DNA of 64,000 bases, taken from assembly GCA_963170055.1 (NCBI GenBank), contig CAUJGJ010000444.1:7171618-7235617 (forward strand). Reading direction: 5' to 3'. Numbering within the stretch: the first letter of the stretch is position 1; each line of letters begins with the position of its first letter. A program made the translations under genes and the position numbers. Under the pieces are notes generated by a model, which saw only the letters and a list, made by a program, of their open reading frames with translations, had not been told where the DNA came from and did not search any database. Positions 23,001-33,100 of the stretch are shown piece by piece. Source of the DNA: Halisarca cf. caerulea. Lineage: Eukaryota > Porifera > Demospongiae > Chondrillida > Halisarcidae.

Positions 23001-25510
23001 GGGTAGAAAATGAAAATTATCTGGTTATGACAATTTCCAAATTCTGTCATAGACTGAGCCTACTAACATCGTGATGATTTTAGCTAGTGTTTCGTTCTAA
23101 CAATCGTGATCTAGGATATTCTGGATAGAAGAGTGCAGTTACCTGCCACAGCACTTTTTTACGTTGATTCCGCATTTTGCAGTGAGTATTCGAGGTGCAA
23201 AGGTCGATCGGCTGTACTAGTGGCCTACGGCCCTTTTTTGACAGTACTAGTGTAGCTTGAACATTGTGATTAAGCATTGATGTGTTGTTTTATAAATTTA
23301 CACATACCTAAACAAACACAAAACGGCTTTTTCAAAGTAGATAAGATTCAAAAGATTCTGCTATCGCTAAACCACTGTAAGCGCCCGCTACTGATGACGT
23401 ATTACTATGTTTTCCTTCAGTTAGTAATGACGTATACGGTACAGGTCAAAAGAAACTACCGCTTACGCGAGAGAAAAGGTACGCGATCATTCGAATGTCA
23501 TGCGCGACGACCCGCGCGATCAATCGAATTTCATGCGCGACGACCTGCGCGATCAATCGAATTTCATGTGCACGACGACCCGCGCGATCAATCAAACGAA
23601 TTACACGCGCGATCAGAACGAATTCAGCGGTATCTTCCTTCAGCATTGTTCTATAGTTGAAGAAGTACTTTGAAGAACTCTACCTAGAATTTGGACCACT
23701 TGAGAGTGAGTGCCATTAATTTCGCCTGTATACAAGAATACCCACTCCAGCAAGGTGAAACGAAGGATAAAGCGCATAGAGAAATCCGTATCTCCATTGA
23801 TGAAGCATGCAGAAGGAAGAAACACTGATATTTGTGACTTTTTGAACGTTATACTTATTATTCGTTTCTTACCTACATACCTTTTCTGTAAAAGTTTTTA
23901 TTCCGCATTTTGTTGTGATTCGTACGTAATTCTTTCGCGAGATTGATCGCGACAGTAATCATGTACGTGTGTGATAACTCACGATTCTCGCGCGGTCGTA
24001 TGCATAATTGCATGATGACGTTATATTCTTTCGCGAGATTGATAGTGACGATGCATGACAACTTTCGTGATAACCCGCGATTCTCACACGATTGTAGCTG
24101 TTCTTGCGTGATAATCACGCGCAAATATGCATGATCATGGTAGTTTTTTTTGTCCTGTACCGTAGGTAAAATGTGACAAATACCAGAAATTCCATAACTT
24201 TGTCGCCTGCAATCCCCGACTTCCAAAAAGCACTATAAATGCCCCTGTATTGGTTGTGTCCTTTTCATTTATCACAGTTCTGTGTGAACCAGAGTGCAAG
24301 TTTGGAGAATGTGACACTACTATTGGAGTGTGCAACTGTTCTTGTGGATATGTTGGCGATGACTGCAGTGAGGGTAAGCTGATTCTTTTGCATGTAGGTA
24401 ACATCCACATGTAATGTATTGAGATATAGGCAACAATCTGTTTACATAAATGGTTACTCCCACAGAGTGTACTCCTACTCTGGATCTGTGTCTGGCAGTT
24501 GATACTTCCCGAAGTATTAAGAATCGCCAAATTCAGAGACAGAATCTAGCTATGAGTCTGTTGGCTGGTATGCTGAATGTGGGCTCTCAGAAATGTCAAA
24601 CTCGTGTGGCTGCTGTTGTCTATGGCAAAAAAGCTGAAGTTTCTTTCAGTTTTGATGATCATGCAAACAGTACAAGTCTTACCAGGGCTCTTACCAGCTT
24701 GCAGAGAGAAAGTACTTATAAGCAGGGAGGTACAAGACCCGATCTAGGTTTGAGTGAATGTGTAAGGCTCCTTCAAGATGAAGGACGCAGTGGGAAATGC
24801 AGACAGCACATCATTGTTTCCTTTATGGAGGGAATGCCTCACCCACGGGATATTGATTTTGTTCCAGTTGTTGGCAGCATCAAGTCAGCAGGTATCAAAG
24901 TTGTGGCAGTGGGAATGACAGCACGTACACCTATGGAGGATCTACTCCAAGTAGCTCTTGATAACCCTGACTATGTTCTGCAGTCAAGTAACTTCTTGGA
25001 ACTGATGAACATAGTACCTGACATTGCTGACCGTGTCAAAATCTGCAATGAGTGTATGGACAACCAATGGTGAGATATATGACTATATATGCTTTTGGAA
25101 CTACTGTACTGATTAAAAATACATGCTTTGCAAGCGATTCAAGCGTGTGAGGCGGCAGCCCCCATGAGTCTTTAACTTGAATTACTTGTTTATGAACTGT
25201 ACTGTACACATGAAAGTGAACAAATGTACATGTTATAAATATGCTCTTCTTTTTTATTCTTTTCTTATTAGAATGGAATCTGAATCTAATTAGTGATATC
25301 TAATCTCATCTCTATGAATCTCTAGAATAGTAGTAGTAGTAGTATGTATGTACTGACTCATGTAGTCTAACTCATAACGTAGTTGTCATATTATATACCA
25401 ATTTCTGATTGCATTCAACTTGTAGTCAACCAGACCTTGAAAGTGCTGTGATCGAAAGCATGTGTCCATATTACACACATAAGGAATACAAATTCAATAA
25501 ACCCTGCTAA
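11056..25510 (+). CDS. Copy A: secreted AMOP-VWD-EGF(3)-VWA protein
   Basis: Spliced by hand from 11 exons: 11056-11137, 12197-12490, 17383-18007, 18870-19210, 19393-19947, 20076-20333, 20556-20651, 21141-21254, 24278-24373, 24466-25069, 25426-25510 (1049 aa; all GT-AG; phase 1 except phase 2 after exons 3 and 10). Order: signal peptide (1-27), IPT/Ig-like E-set (about 35-120, HGNMLGGTPI), Mesh/SUSD2-like linker, AMOP (about 265-390, LTQQCCYD), VWD (about 455-632, IGNYNC...FGLTW), VWD-associated Cys module, EGF modules at 719-750, 751-788 and 789-820, VWA (about 822-1021; DTSRS and GGTR MIDAS motifs), short Cys tail. Likely an extracellular adhesion or matrix protein. Oddities: GHPH replaces GDPH in VWD; an RQKR furin-type site and six Phe precede VWD; the third MIDAS Asp is Glu (FMEG); the final exon is cut short, its normal tail displaced to about 26415. 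Confidence 0.9.
11575..12108. mobile_element. hAT-like MITE in intron 1 of copy A, 8-bp duplication
   Basis: Ends CAGTGTTGTGG / CCACAACACTG are inverted; GTAAAAAG flanks both sides (11567-11574 and 12109-12116). Copy B has a single GTAAAAAG at 30704-30711 and no insert, an exact empty site. The interior is rich in ATTACCATTACAATTAC motifs and non-coding. An 8-bp duplication with CAGTGTT termini is diagnostic of hAT. Confidence 0.92.
12577..12655. repeat. Hairpin MITE core, subfamily a, in intron 2 of copy A
   Basis: ACAAGTAATTACGACAAGTC, GCGTGGGGGCTGTTGCCCCA and GCTCGAATAACTTGC form the nested hairpin. The same core stands at the equivalent place of copy B (about 31175-31245), so it predates the A/B duplication. 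Confidence 0.65.
14668..16296. mobile_element. 18-bp-TIR element, 1629 bp, inserted in the Tigger
   Basis: Perfect 18-bp inverted termini CGCATGTGGGACATGTCC at 14668-14685 and 16279-16296, flanked by a 2-bp CA duplication (14666-14667, 16297-16298). Removing it with one CA restores the Tigger CENP-B domain in frame (KAKDIASHF joined to GQPDFKASNGW), which validates the borders. The subterminal about 70 bp at the 14668 side match the right ends of the members at 26485-26725 and 61732-62905. No transposase frame is recognisable, so it is non-autonomous. A segment at about 15280-15680 also occurs, diverged, at 280-660. Confidence 0.9.
15830..16272. mobile_element. hAT-like MITE nested in the 18-bp-TIR element
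   Basis: Inverted ends TAGGCATGAGCCAA / TTGGCTCATGCCTA, flanked by the 8-bp duplication GACTTTGG (15822-15829 and 16273-16280). It sits 6 bp inside the terminal repeat of the host element, so it is the youngest of three nested insertions. The interior repeats CCTATTATT and has no coding capacity. Confidence 0.9.
18008..18869. repeat. Intron 3 of copy A, shared repeat content with copy B
   Basis: The intron is alignable end to end with the copy B intron (33090-33958), including a repeat beginning ATGGAAATGAGGGGRAAATGG whose relatives start CACAGGCTCATTATAG at about 21327 and 33156 and, inverted, at about 59210. The repeat therefore predates the A/B duplication. No coding feature is seen. Confidence 0.6.
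19979..20010. repeat. (TG)n microsatellite in intron 5 of copy A
   Basis: About 13 TG units immediately after the donor of exon 5. The matching tract in copy B is more than twice as long. Confidence 0.9.
21717..22300. mobile_element. TA-flanked DNA element, 584 bp, CCGTAAATTCTC termini
   Basis: At least 25 bp inverted ends (beginning CCGTAAATTCTCTAATTATT) flanked by TA at 21715-21716 and 22301-22302. Internal copies of CTAATTATTCG echo the termini. A short Ser/Pro-rich open frame at 21990-22187 has no recognisable domain. Probably a mariner/Tc1-type or pogo-type MITE. Confidence 0.85.
23437..24162. mobile_element. TA-flanked DNA element, 726 bp, with CpG-rich minisatellite
   Basis: Imperfect inverted ends CGGTACAGGTCAAAAGAAAC / mirrored at GTTTTTTTTGTCCTGTACCG, flanked by TA (23435-23436, 24163-24164). 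The interior holds an about 32-bp tandem repeat at about 23478-23600 (unit includes CGCGCGATCAATCGAATTTC) and two copies of TTCTTTCGCGAGATTGAT. CpG-rich repeats in an otherwise AT-rich intron are unusual. The open frame across the minisatellite is an artefact. Confidence 0.85.
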
Positions 25511-25594
25511 TTACAATGAAATAATATCAGTAGAATAAGCATGGCATTGTGGCACTGCATGCTCTTGGACAATGTAGAATTTTGCTGCTACAAA

Positions 25595-25705
25595 TCAGTT
25601 AAAAACTCATGGGACTGCCATCCCACATGCTCAAGCTCTCATGGGTGTGCCATCCCATATGCTCAAGCTCTCATGGGGCTGCCATCCCATATGCTCAAGT
25701 AACTT
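25595..25705. repeat. Tandem triplication of a hairpin-MITE core
   Basis: Three consecutive units of CTCATGGGRCTGCCATCCCA plus YATGCTCAAG, a decayed version of the central hairpin of subfamily a. Located just downstream of the copy A stop codon. Confidence 0.7.
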
Positions 25706-25889
25706 TCAATTTAATCAAGAGTAACTGCTACAGACGAACACTCACCATTGAGAACAATGTTTGTAAATGCTGACTGTTTTGAAAACAATGTATTCCCATA
25801 TAAATTGTGGTGTGGCACACTTGAAGTTTAAATGAAAACAATGTATGGTATGAGGGAAAGAGTAGGCTGTGTAGGTTGGTATGACAGGC

Positions 25890-26405
25890 AAAGGAATACT
25901 GTGGCCTTGTGGAAAGGTGAGAGGTCTTCAAAGTTGCTGACATCATCAAAGGGCACACTTGTTTAATTGTTGGCTGTTTGGGGATGATCCCTGTCACTGG
26001 GGCTGCCCAAGCATACTGGCTCATCTTATTACTGATGAGGGGATTTCACCACCTTTTAATCTTTCAAAGTCTCACTCAAGTTTCAATGAAATTTACAGAA
26101 CAGCACAAATTGGTAATATCACATTGAAAGCGTAAATTATGTGAGCACCCCAGGCACTTACCAATGCCTGAGAGAACCAATGCTGGCAGCCCGTGGTTTG
26201 CTGTAACACTATTTTTAATCACCACTGTATATATACTATATATATACATTTACACTGGTTTCAACTGCGACAATATGCTACTAGGCCTGAGACCCTGCAC
26301 TTGCTAGATGTTGATGTAGAATGATATTGCTTTTGCTTAGACAAACACAATAAATATATCATTGTCTCCGTCTGTATGATGATGAAAATAGCCAGTGTAT
26401 ACTAT
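25890..26405. repeat. Duplicated intergenic segment (pair of 5515-6422)
   Basis: Same landmarks in the same order as the upstream copy. Here, together with 25511-25889, it separates the truncated last exon of copy A from its former C-terminal tail at about 26415, so it is an insertion inside what is a continuous exon in copy B. Confidence 0.7.
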
Positions 26406-27060
26406 ACTATACAATAGGCAAGGTGATTACATAGAAGTGAAGGCAAACCATACCATAGGTGCCTTGAAACAGGAGTAAAGGACCCGCATATGGGACATGT
26501 CCAAATCTCCCTAATGTGCTAACAAGCTGGAAGTTTAGCGAAATCGTTTCATGTGAAGTTCACATGTGGAAGCCCGAGAAGTGCGCAAATTCCTTCGATT
26601 AGGCGCCTGTGCTGGATTCTCGAGGATTTCGGACATGTTCCACATGCAAATGAAGCAATTTGTAAACAGTACATTCGCCACCTTTGGGAAGCCATTACAG
26701 TGCTAATGGACATGTCTCCCATGCGCCATATAAGTGTGGTCCTAGAACTAGGAAATAGTTTCAGGCTTCATATTGCACAAGTGCTTCTTATACTACAACA
26801 GGTGAACAACATTTACAATGAAAGAGGACCTACATGTGGTGTGAAAACACTATAAGTGCTTACCCTCATCTGAAGCATTTTGTGTACTGGTGCACACAGG
26901 TAACATAAACCATGTCATAACAAGAGTTGTGAGCCTTTACTATGATATTACTTCATTCTGCTTGTATTTTGAGGATAACTTCAAAACCATATCCTACTTG
27001 GTCGAGGATAATCTATATTGTCCAGGTTGTTGAAGTCCTTAACCCTAAAACATGCAAATT
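26406..27060. repeat. Displaced tail and 3' flank of copy A
   Basis: YNRQGDYIEVKAN is still readable at about 26413-26452 but is no longer joined to the gene and runs into a different ending. The rest matches the 3' flanks at 6736-7240 and 40721-41160. It is interrupted by the MITE at 26485-26725. Confidence 0.7.
26485..26725. mobile_element. 18-bp-TIR MITE, 241 bp, CC duplication
   Basis: Ends CGCATATGGGACATGTCC (26485-26502) and GGACATGTCTCCCATGCG (26708-26725) are inverted with few mismatches. CC flanks both sides (26483-26484, 26726-26727). The flanks 6720-6740 and 40725-40745 give the empty site (AAAGGACCATA). Subterminal sequence matches the other two family members. It has an internal extra copy GGACATGTTCCACATGC at about 26632. 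Confidence 0.87.
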
Positions 27061-27218
27061 ATGCATTAAGCAGCCCCTACAAACTTAAGCCAAATTGAAT
27101 CTGTGTTGTCAAAAATGTAGCCTAGATGCCCAATGGAGTGAGGATTGAAAAGGTACTAACATGTGGTTAATTTATGTAAGACATGGCTTTTGGAAACATC
27201 TTACAATATAATTTATAT

Positions 27219-27250
<32 letters not shown>

Positions 27251-27423
27251 CAGTGGAACCTGACTATTGTGGTCACTGTGTAATGCAGCCACCTGTCTAT
27301 ACCAGCCACTAATTCTCCGAATCAGCAGTAATGTATGGTATTCTACCTCATTAAAGCAGCCACCTGTCTATAACAGCCAAAAAATTTCACCCAAATGGTG
27401 ACCGCAACAGACAGGTTCCACTG
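27251..27423. mobile_element. Tigger-type MITE, 173 bp, TA duplication
   Basis: CAGTGGAACCTG at 27251 mirrors CAGGTTCCACTG at 27423, flanked by TA in a (TA)n tract. The interior repeats GCAGCCACCTGTCTATAACA. A partial right end of a relative lies in intron 2 of copy B at about 32280-32320. Confidence 0.85.
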
Positions 27424-27446
27424 TATATATAGATATGTTTACTGCA

Positions 27447-29288
27447 CAGTAGAATCTCACTCATCCGAACACATTGGGAGTGGTGTTTGGATAAGTGAAT
27501 CGTTCAGGTAACTGAAACATATGCATTGTATGCAAATGTATGTCACAATATGCTGTATACACAGTCCATATTGGATAATAATTAAGGGATTTACTCACAA
27601 TAGCAAGTACATAAGGTACATATACATTTATAATACTACATTCGATTAGTACAATGTACCTAGGTCCATTACACAAAGTGTACACAAAGCTTAAGAAAAA
27701 AATGTGAGTGTCGTTTGCTTCAAGCTACTGTGCCGTTATGAAGCTGCCAGATTCCGTATGTCTTTGAGCAATAGAAGTGATGTTGGTCTACTTTCTTCTT
27801 GATGTTAGCAGACTACGCATTTATCCAACATAGAAGTGACCTCTTCGTGGGAAGGGATGGGGTGCCTTTGTGTTATATCTTATTCCTCCTCCTCTTTGTC
27901 TATGTCAATTGCTTGTTCTGTCACAGATTTTACAATCTTGTCCTCAGTTAACAGTTGATAACTGGGATCATTAGCATCCTCACCTAGCCAAATATCATCC
28001 TCACCTAGCCAAATATCAATGTTTTCTGGTGCAAGATCGCTGTCAAGTTGCGCCACAAAACTGTCAAACGATACTTCCTGTTCCTCATGTGTTGACTGAT
28101 CCTGGTTGCCACTGTTTGTAAGCAGTGTGGGCGATGAGTTCAAAACTGTGGTGGTGGTAATGTCATCCCATGCAGACGCAGACATATACACAACCTGCTT
28201 AATATCAATTTGCTTCACTGACTCCATGAGTGACTTGTTGTCATCACTATTGATCAGTAGCATTTGCACCATGGCCCTTTTAAATCTCTTCTTCACAGCA
28301 ACCAAGATGCCTTAATCCATCAGTTGCAGTATAGCTGTAGTATTTGTAGGTAGAAAAATTGCTTTGATGTTGCCATCTTTGCTTGTCAGGCTACTGGCCT
28401 CTGGGTAAGCTGGAGCATTATCCATCAAGAGAAGAGCTTCAACTGGATGTCCTTTATCTTTCATAAACTTTGAAACAGCTGAGATGAAATGATTATGAAA
28501 CCATTCAGAAAATATATCAGCATTCATCCAGGCACTTCTCTATGAGAAGTAAGCAGGGGGTAAAGTTTCTTTATTGATGTTCTTGAATCAGCAAGGGTTA
28601 GTGTACTTGCCAATCACAGCCAATGGAAGTTTGTGAATGCCTGCAGCATTTGAGCTAGCCAACAATGTGACTCTATCTTTTTGAAGCTTGTAAGCATGTT
28701 TCTCATTCCTGGCTGCAAATGTCTTGTTTGAAAGCATTTTATAGAATAATCCAGTTTCATCACAATTGTAGACTTGTTCTAAAGTCAGTGCTTCATCTTC
28801 CATAAGCTTCTAAAATCTCTCTCTGAAAGAGCCAACAGAAGAGGTGTTTGAGGACAGGGACTCCTCTTGGATGGGAAGCTGTTTCATACCATGCCTGTTG
28901 CAAAACCTCCAAGCCAGCCTTTGCTAGCTTTGAACTCTTTGGTAGATGCGGTGTCCTCGAGGGCATGAATCTTTCTAAACAGGTGCAACACTTCTTCACA
29001 GAGGATTGGCCCACTAATGGGGGCACCCAGCAATCTTTGCTGTACAAACCTAAGGTACAGTGCTTCATTAAGGGCACTGTTGTTTACTTTCCGCATAACT
29101 TTTTGACCCTTCGTGAACACTGACAGTTCGTCCGTGGTTGTACAAAATTCTTGTAGCTTTGTTTCGCTTTTCTTGATGTCACTAATGGTCAAATTCCCAA
29201 TCCAAAACATTTCTGAGACTCTTGACTGTGAAAAACCTTGTACTACATATGTAGGGATGACACTGAAATAGAATGGCCACCCACACAT
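27447..29288 (-). pseudogene. Second Tigger/jerky-like transposase, heavily broken
   Basis: Minus strand fragments in order: CENP-B/Tc5 helix-turn-helix (YLRFVQQRLLGAPISGPILC, then KEFKASKGWLGGF), DDE_1 motifs YNCDETGLFYKML, LLLMDNAPAYPEA and NTTAILQLMD, then an acidic C-terminal region rich in Glu/Asp ending DIDKEEEE at about 27880. Stops and frame changes separate the fragments (about 28884, 28806, 28560, 28310). A terminal repeat-like CAGTAGAATCTCACTCATCC at 27447 marks its 3' side. The opposite end was not found. It lies between copies A and B. Confidence 0.85.
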
Positions 29289-29549
29289 TGGGGCCTAAAG
29301 AAACAAATTTGTGCCAAAAAGGCACTTCCAATATGTTTTGGAGACCTGAAAGAACAATTTTCTGACATTTTGCTAAATTTTACCTAGATAAGTGTATGAG
29401 AGACCACTAGGTGCCTTATTTCTAGGGGCTGCCTTGCTATATATATATATATATCGGACGAGCGCTGCCTTGGTATATATATATTGGACGAGCGGTACAT
29501 ATCAGAAGTTCAAATGAAAACAATATAGGGGCTGCCTATGCATGGGAAA

Positions 29550-29900
29550 AAGATGTAGGGATAAAATTGTCAATGGTCAAAAAACATTGGAACAAGGTAA
29601 GGGTGTTTGCTACACAGGGCTGGACGGGCATATAGATAGACATGCATAGGGCTAGACATACATCGAGCTAGACATGCATAGGGCTAGATAAACATAGGGC
29701 TAGATGGGCATAGGGATAGTCATGCATAGGGCTGGACAGGCATAGGGCTAAACAGGCATAGAGATGGGCATACATAGGGCTAGACATGTCATAAATAGGG
29801 CTAGACGAACATAGAGCTAGACAGAGGTGGGTTGGATTGGGTACAGTGTACATATTCCTAAATCCCACAGCTAAAATATTAATGCGGGATGTAGGAATTT
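29550..29900 (+). repeat. Partial copy of the 9590-10340 repeat with CATAGGGCTAGA minisatellite
   Basis: AACATTGGAACAAGGTA, then about ten degenerate GGGCTAGACATGCATA units and GGGTACAGTGTACATATTCC. It lies at the same distance upstream of copy B as its relative lies upstream of copy A, so it was copied with the gene. Confidence 0.75.
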
Positions 29901-30190
29901 CCAACTTGGCTGTTGCTTGGAGAACATGATATATCATTGTTGTATACTCTCAGTGCACTGACACCACAGTCTGCACATATCTGGTGTCAGTTTTCAAAGT
30001 AGGACTGTATGAAATTTCAGCCTGTTCTGACAAATGTGATTCATTGGTGTATATTTTCTTGCCGAAAACTTACAATCCAAGGACAGAGGGGTGTGACTGG
30101 AACCTTCTGAAGGTAGCCTTGGCTATAAAAGCACACAGCTGTGGTGCATTGATTAGCAAGACTCCAGCGTACCAGAAGAGCTGATCAACA
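29901..30190 (+). promoter_or_regulatory. Upstream region and TATA promoter of copy B
   Basis: TATAAAA at 30124-30130, 61 bp before the ATG at 30191, within a block nearly identical to that of copy A from about 10770 onward, including GGAACCTTCTGAAGGTAGCC and the conserved leader GAAGAGCTGATCAACA. Confidence 0.75.
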
Positions 30191-33100
30191 ATGCTTTGCT
30201 CCAAAGGAGGAGGAATAATTCATTTCATAGCAGCCTCTGTCATGTTGGCACTGCTTACCAGTACCGCAGAAGGTAAGGTATCTATTTTTTCAGTGTGTGA
30301 TCAGTGACTAAATTCAAAGTCTTGATACATTGACAAACTTGTGAAAATTCCCATTTAAAATGGTTTTACATTTTTCATACCTGATTATAGAATGTTTCAT
30401 AATAGGACAATGTCTGTATGCATACACTGTACTAGGAATTGTTTGACAATAGGACAATAATCTAACAAAAAGGGATCAAATTATATGCTATAGCACATAG
30501 TCCAAAATTGCCTTAGTCTATCATTCAGCACTGAGAATTTCATATTTGGGTAGGTGTAAGGCGAACCTTTATATATAGCTACTTGAGCATTAGTACGAGA
30601 CATTCAAAACAATAATAAAGTAGTAATTTTTGAGAAGTTCATGCCTGCCTACTAGTAAAGTCCTTGTTTGATGCTCAGAAGCTAATACAAGTTAAAAGTA
30701 AATGTAAAAAGACCCAAATCTTCACACCTCCTAATTAGAAGAGAAATGAATGAAAGGAGCAATGATGCTATTGTTTGTATTATTCTTATAGTAGCCTGTT
30801 TAACACCACTCATATCACCAAAGCATGGAAACATGCTGGGAGGTACTCCTGTCACCATCACCATTGCTAATGAGGATATGGAGAGAATCACGGGACCTGC
30901 TGAATGTGTGTTTGATGGTGAGAAGGTCACACCTGCTGTGGAGAGTGCAGCATTTGTTCCCAGAGGAAGAAGCTACCTTTGTGCAACACCATCCTTTGAC
31001 AGTGCTGGGAAGGTGTCATTTGAATTCAGGGCACCAGTTGAGAACAACCAGACACTGAGTCTTTCGGGATGTTTTTTCACTATCTGTAAGTAATGTATGT
31101 TGGTGTCCTCTATCACAATAAGTATTACCTAAGTACTTTCTATATTATGACGTCTCTTCTTTCTGTATAAAGACAAGTAATTACAACAAGTCATTCAACT
31201 CGTGGGGGCTACTGGCCCACATGCTTGAATCACTTGCAAGGCATTGAACAGTTATTGCTACAGCTGAATATTCATTGAACACAATGTTTATAAACTTTGA
31301 TGTTTTTAAAACAGTTGCCAACACATTCCTGTACAAGTTAACATTATCTGTAAGTGTATATATTTATATACAGTATATCAGGATTCAACAATGTCTACTA
31401 GAGCATGTTTATTCAACAGTTCATATGATATTTACAGCTTGAAATATCAAAATACCATGTGTCATGGTGCGGGGGCGAAAGTTGGGTGGTTCAAAGAGTA
31501 CTGCGGGCTTACATTCACGATGTTGCCCTGCTACTCTGATGTAGCCCAGGTCAAGGGTCTTGTCAATCTCCTGCCAGCCAAAACCCATTCATGCCTCATT
31601 AATTAGTAGTTGTCAATTGTCACATTTTGCAGTGTTTTGCTTCACCATGACACATAATAGTTGTATCCTGCCTTGGTGTGCTACAGCAGCATAAAGTGCC
31701 AATTAATTGACCTCGGGCTACGCCCTTGGTCAATTAATTAGCACTTTATGGCTGCTGTAGCACACCAAGGCAGGATACAACTATTACCTGTATTCACAAA
31801 AATGTACAAGCAAGTAATTCAAGTTAAAAACTCGTGGGGACTGCTGCCCCACACACTTGAATCACTTGCAAAGCATTGGAGTGTAAGTGCACAGCTGAAC
31901 ATTCATTGAACATACAGTTTAGTGTAACTGGATGATTGTTTTGAAAACAATTGCCATATTTGGCAATTGTTTCAACATTTCCTATAACTCTTTCCTGTAT
32001 AAATTCATACTTCTCTATTACCATTATATAAATTCTCTATTATAAGACTTTGCTTCAAATCCATAGTATATATATATATCGGACGAGCGTTACACACTGG
32101 AAGTCCAAATGAAAACAATATAGGGGCTGCGGCAGCCCCCTAAAAACCATTTAACTGAAAGGCTAGTGACGGCAGCCATTTACTTTTGACCACATTTTAT
32201 CAACATTCATAGCTTTCTGGTAATGAATATTAATGAGAAACCTGGTAATACAGCCATCTGTGTAAAACAACCAGAAAGGCTCTGTCCCAATGGTGACTGC
32301 ATTAGACAGGTTACACTGTATAGATATAATACTATACAGTGTATTGGATTAGTATTACACATCGAAAGTCCAAATGAAAACAATATAGTGACTGCTGCAT
32401 TACAACCTGAGCATCCTAAAGTGATGAAGGTGTATATGTTCAACTTTCATCTTCTCCCTTACAGTGCCACCATACTCTTGCCCAGACCTGGATGTGTTGG
32501 ATGTTGATACAGTGAAGATTGACAGTGACATCAGATTGAGTTGGAAGAATGAATATTCTGCTGATGTTCCTTTTGGCTGTGCAGACATTTGTGCTGACAT
32601 AAACCTTCACATATTGGTCTTGGATGGTGGAGATAAATACTGGATTACCCACAATATCCGTAATGGCACTGCTCAGTCTCCAGAAAGCATCTCTTATGAG
32701 AATGACATTAAAGTACTGTTGGAGGGTTTCCAAGTATATGCTGCTGTGTTTGAAGCCAGGATTACCATAAAGGCACTGCTAACTTCTGAAACCTTCACCT
32801 TCAGTAGGTGGTCAGGTGTGTATCTCATACCTTCTCAGAAACTGTCTTCGCGTGGCTATCGGTCTGAACTTGGTTCTAAATGTACTGTACCTGATCCTGA
32901 CCAGACAACTGGAGTACCTCCTAGCTGCCCATTGACTGAGATGAGAGCTCTACGTTTCAACAGTGGCTTTGATGAGGAAATTGTACCCACTTCAAAAAAT
33001 ACACACTACAGGGAGCACTACTATGGGTACCTACATCTAAAAAGCACTACCTGCTTTGTGCAACATCAGGATCAGTCATCAGCCCCAAAGTAAGAGTACA

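Larger units (their letters stand above)
21255..24277. other. Expanded intron 8 of copy A
   Basis: 3.0 kb here against 98 bp in copy B (37307-37404). Copy A departs from B after GCTCATGTAACAATTT (about 21323) and rejoins at the CCTTTTCATTTATCACAG acceptor. The gain includes a CACAGGCTCATTATAG-type repeat (about 21327-21716), the TA element at 21717-22300, an unassigned stretch 22303-23436, and the TA element at 23437-24162. Confidence 0.8.

Noticed and set aside
23277..23660. 127-codon frame with Arg/His repeats
   Set aside because: It crosses a transposon border and a CpG-rich minisatellite; no domain is seen and the reverse strand is open too.
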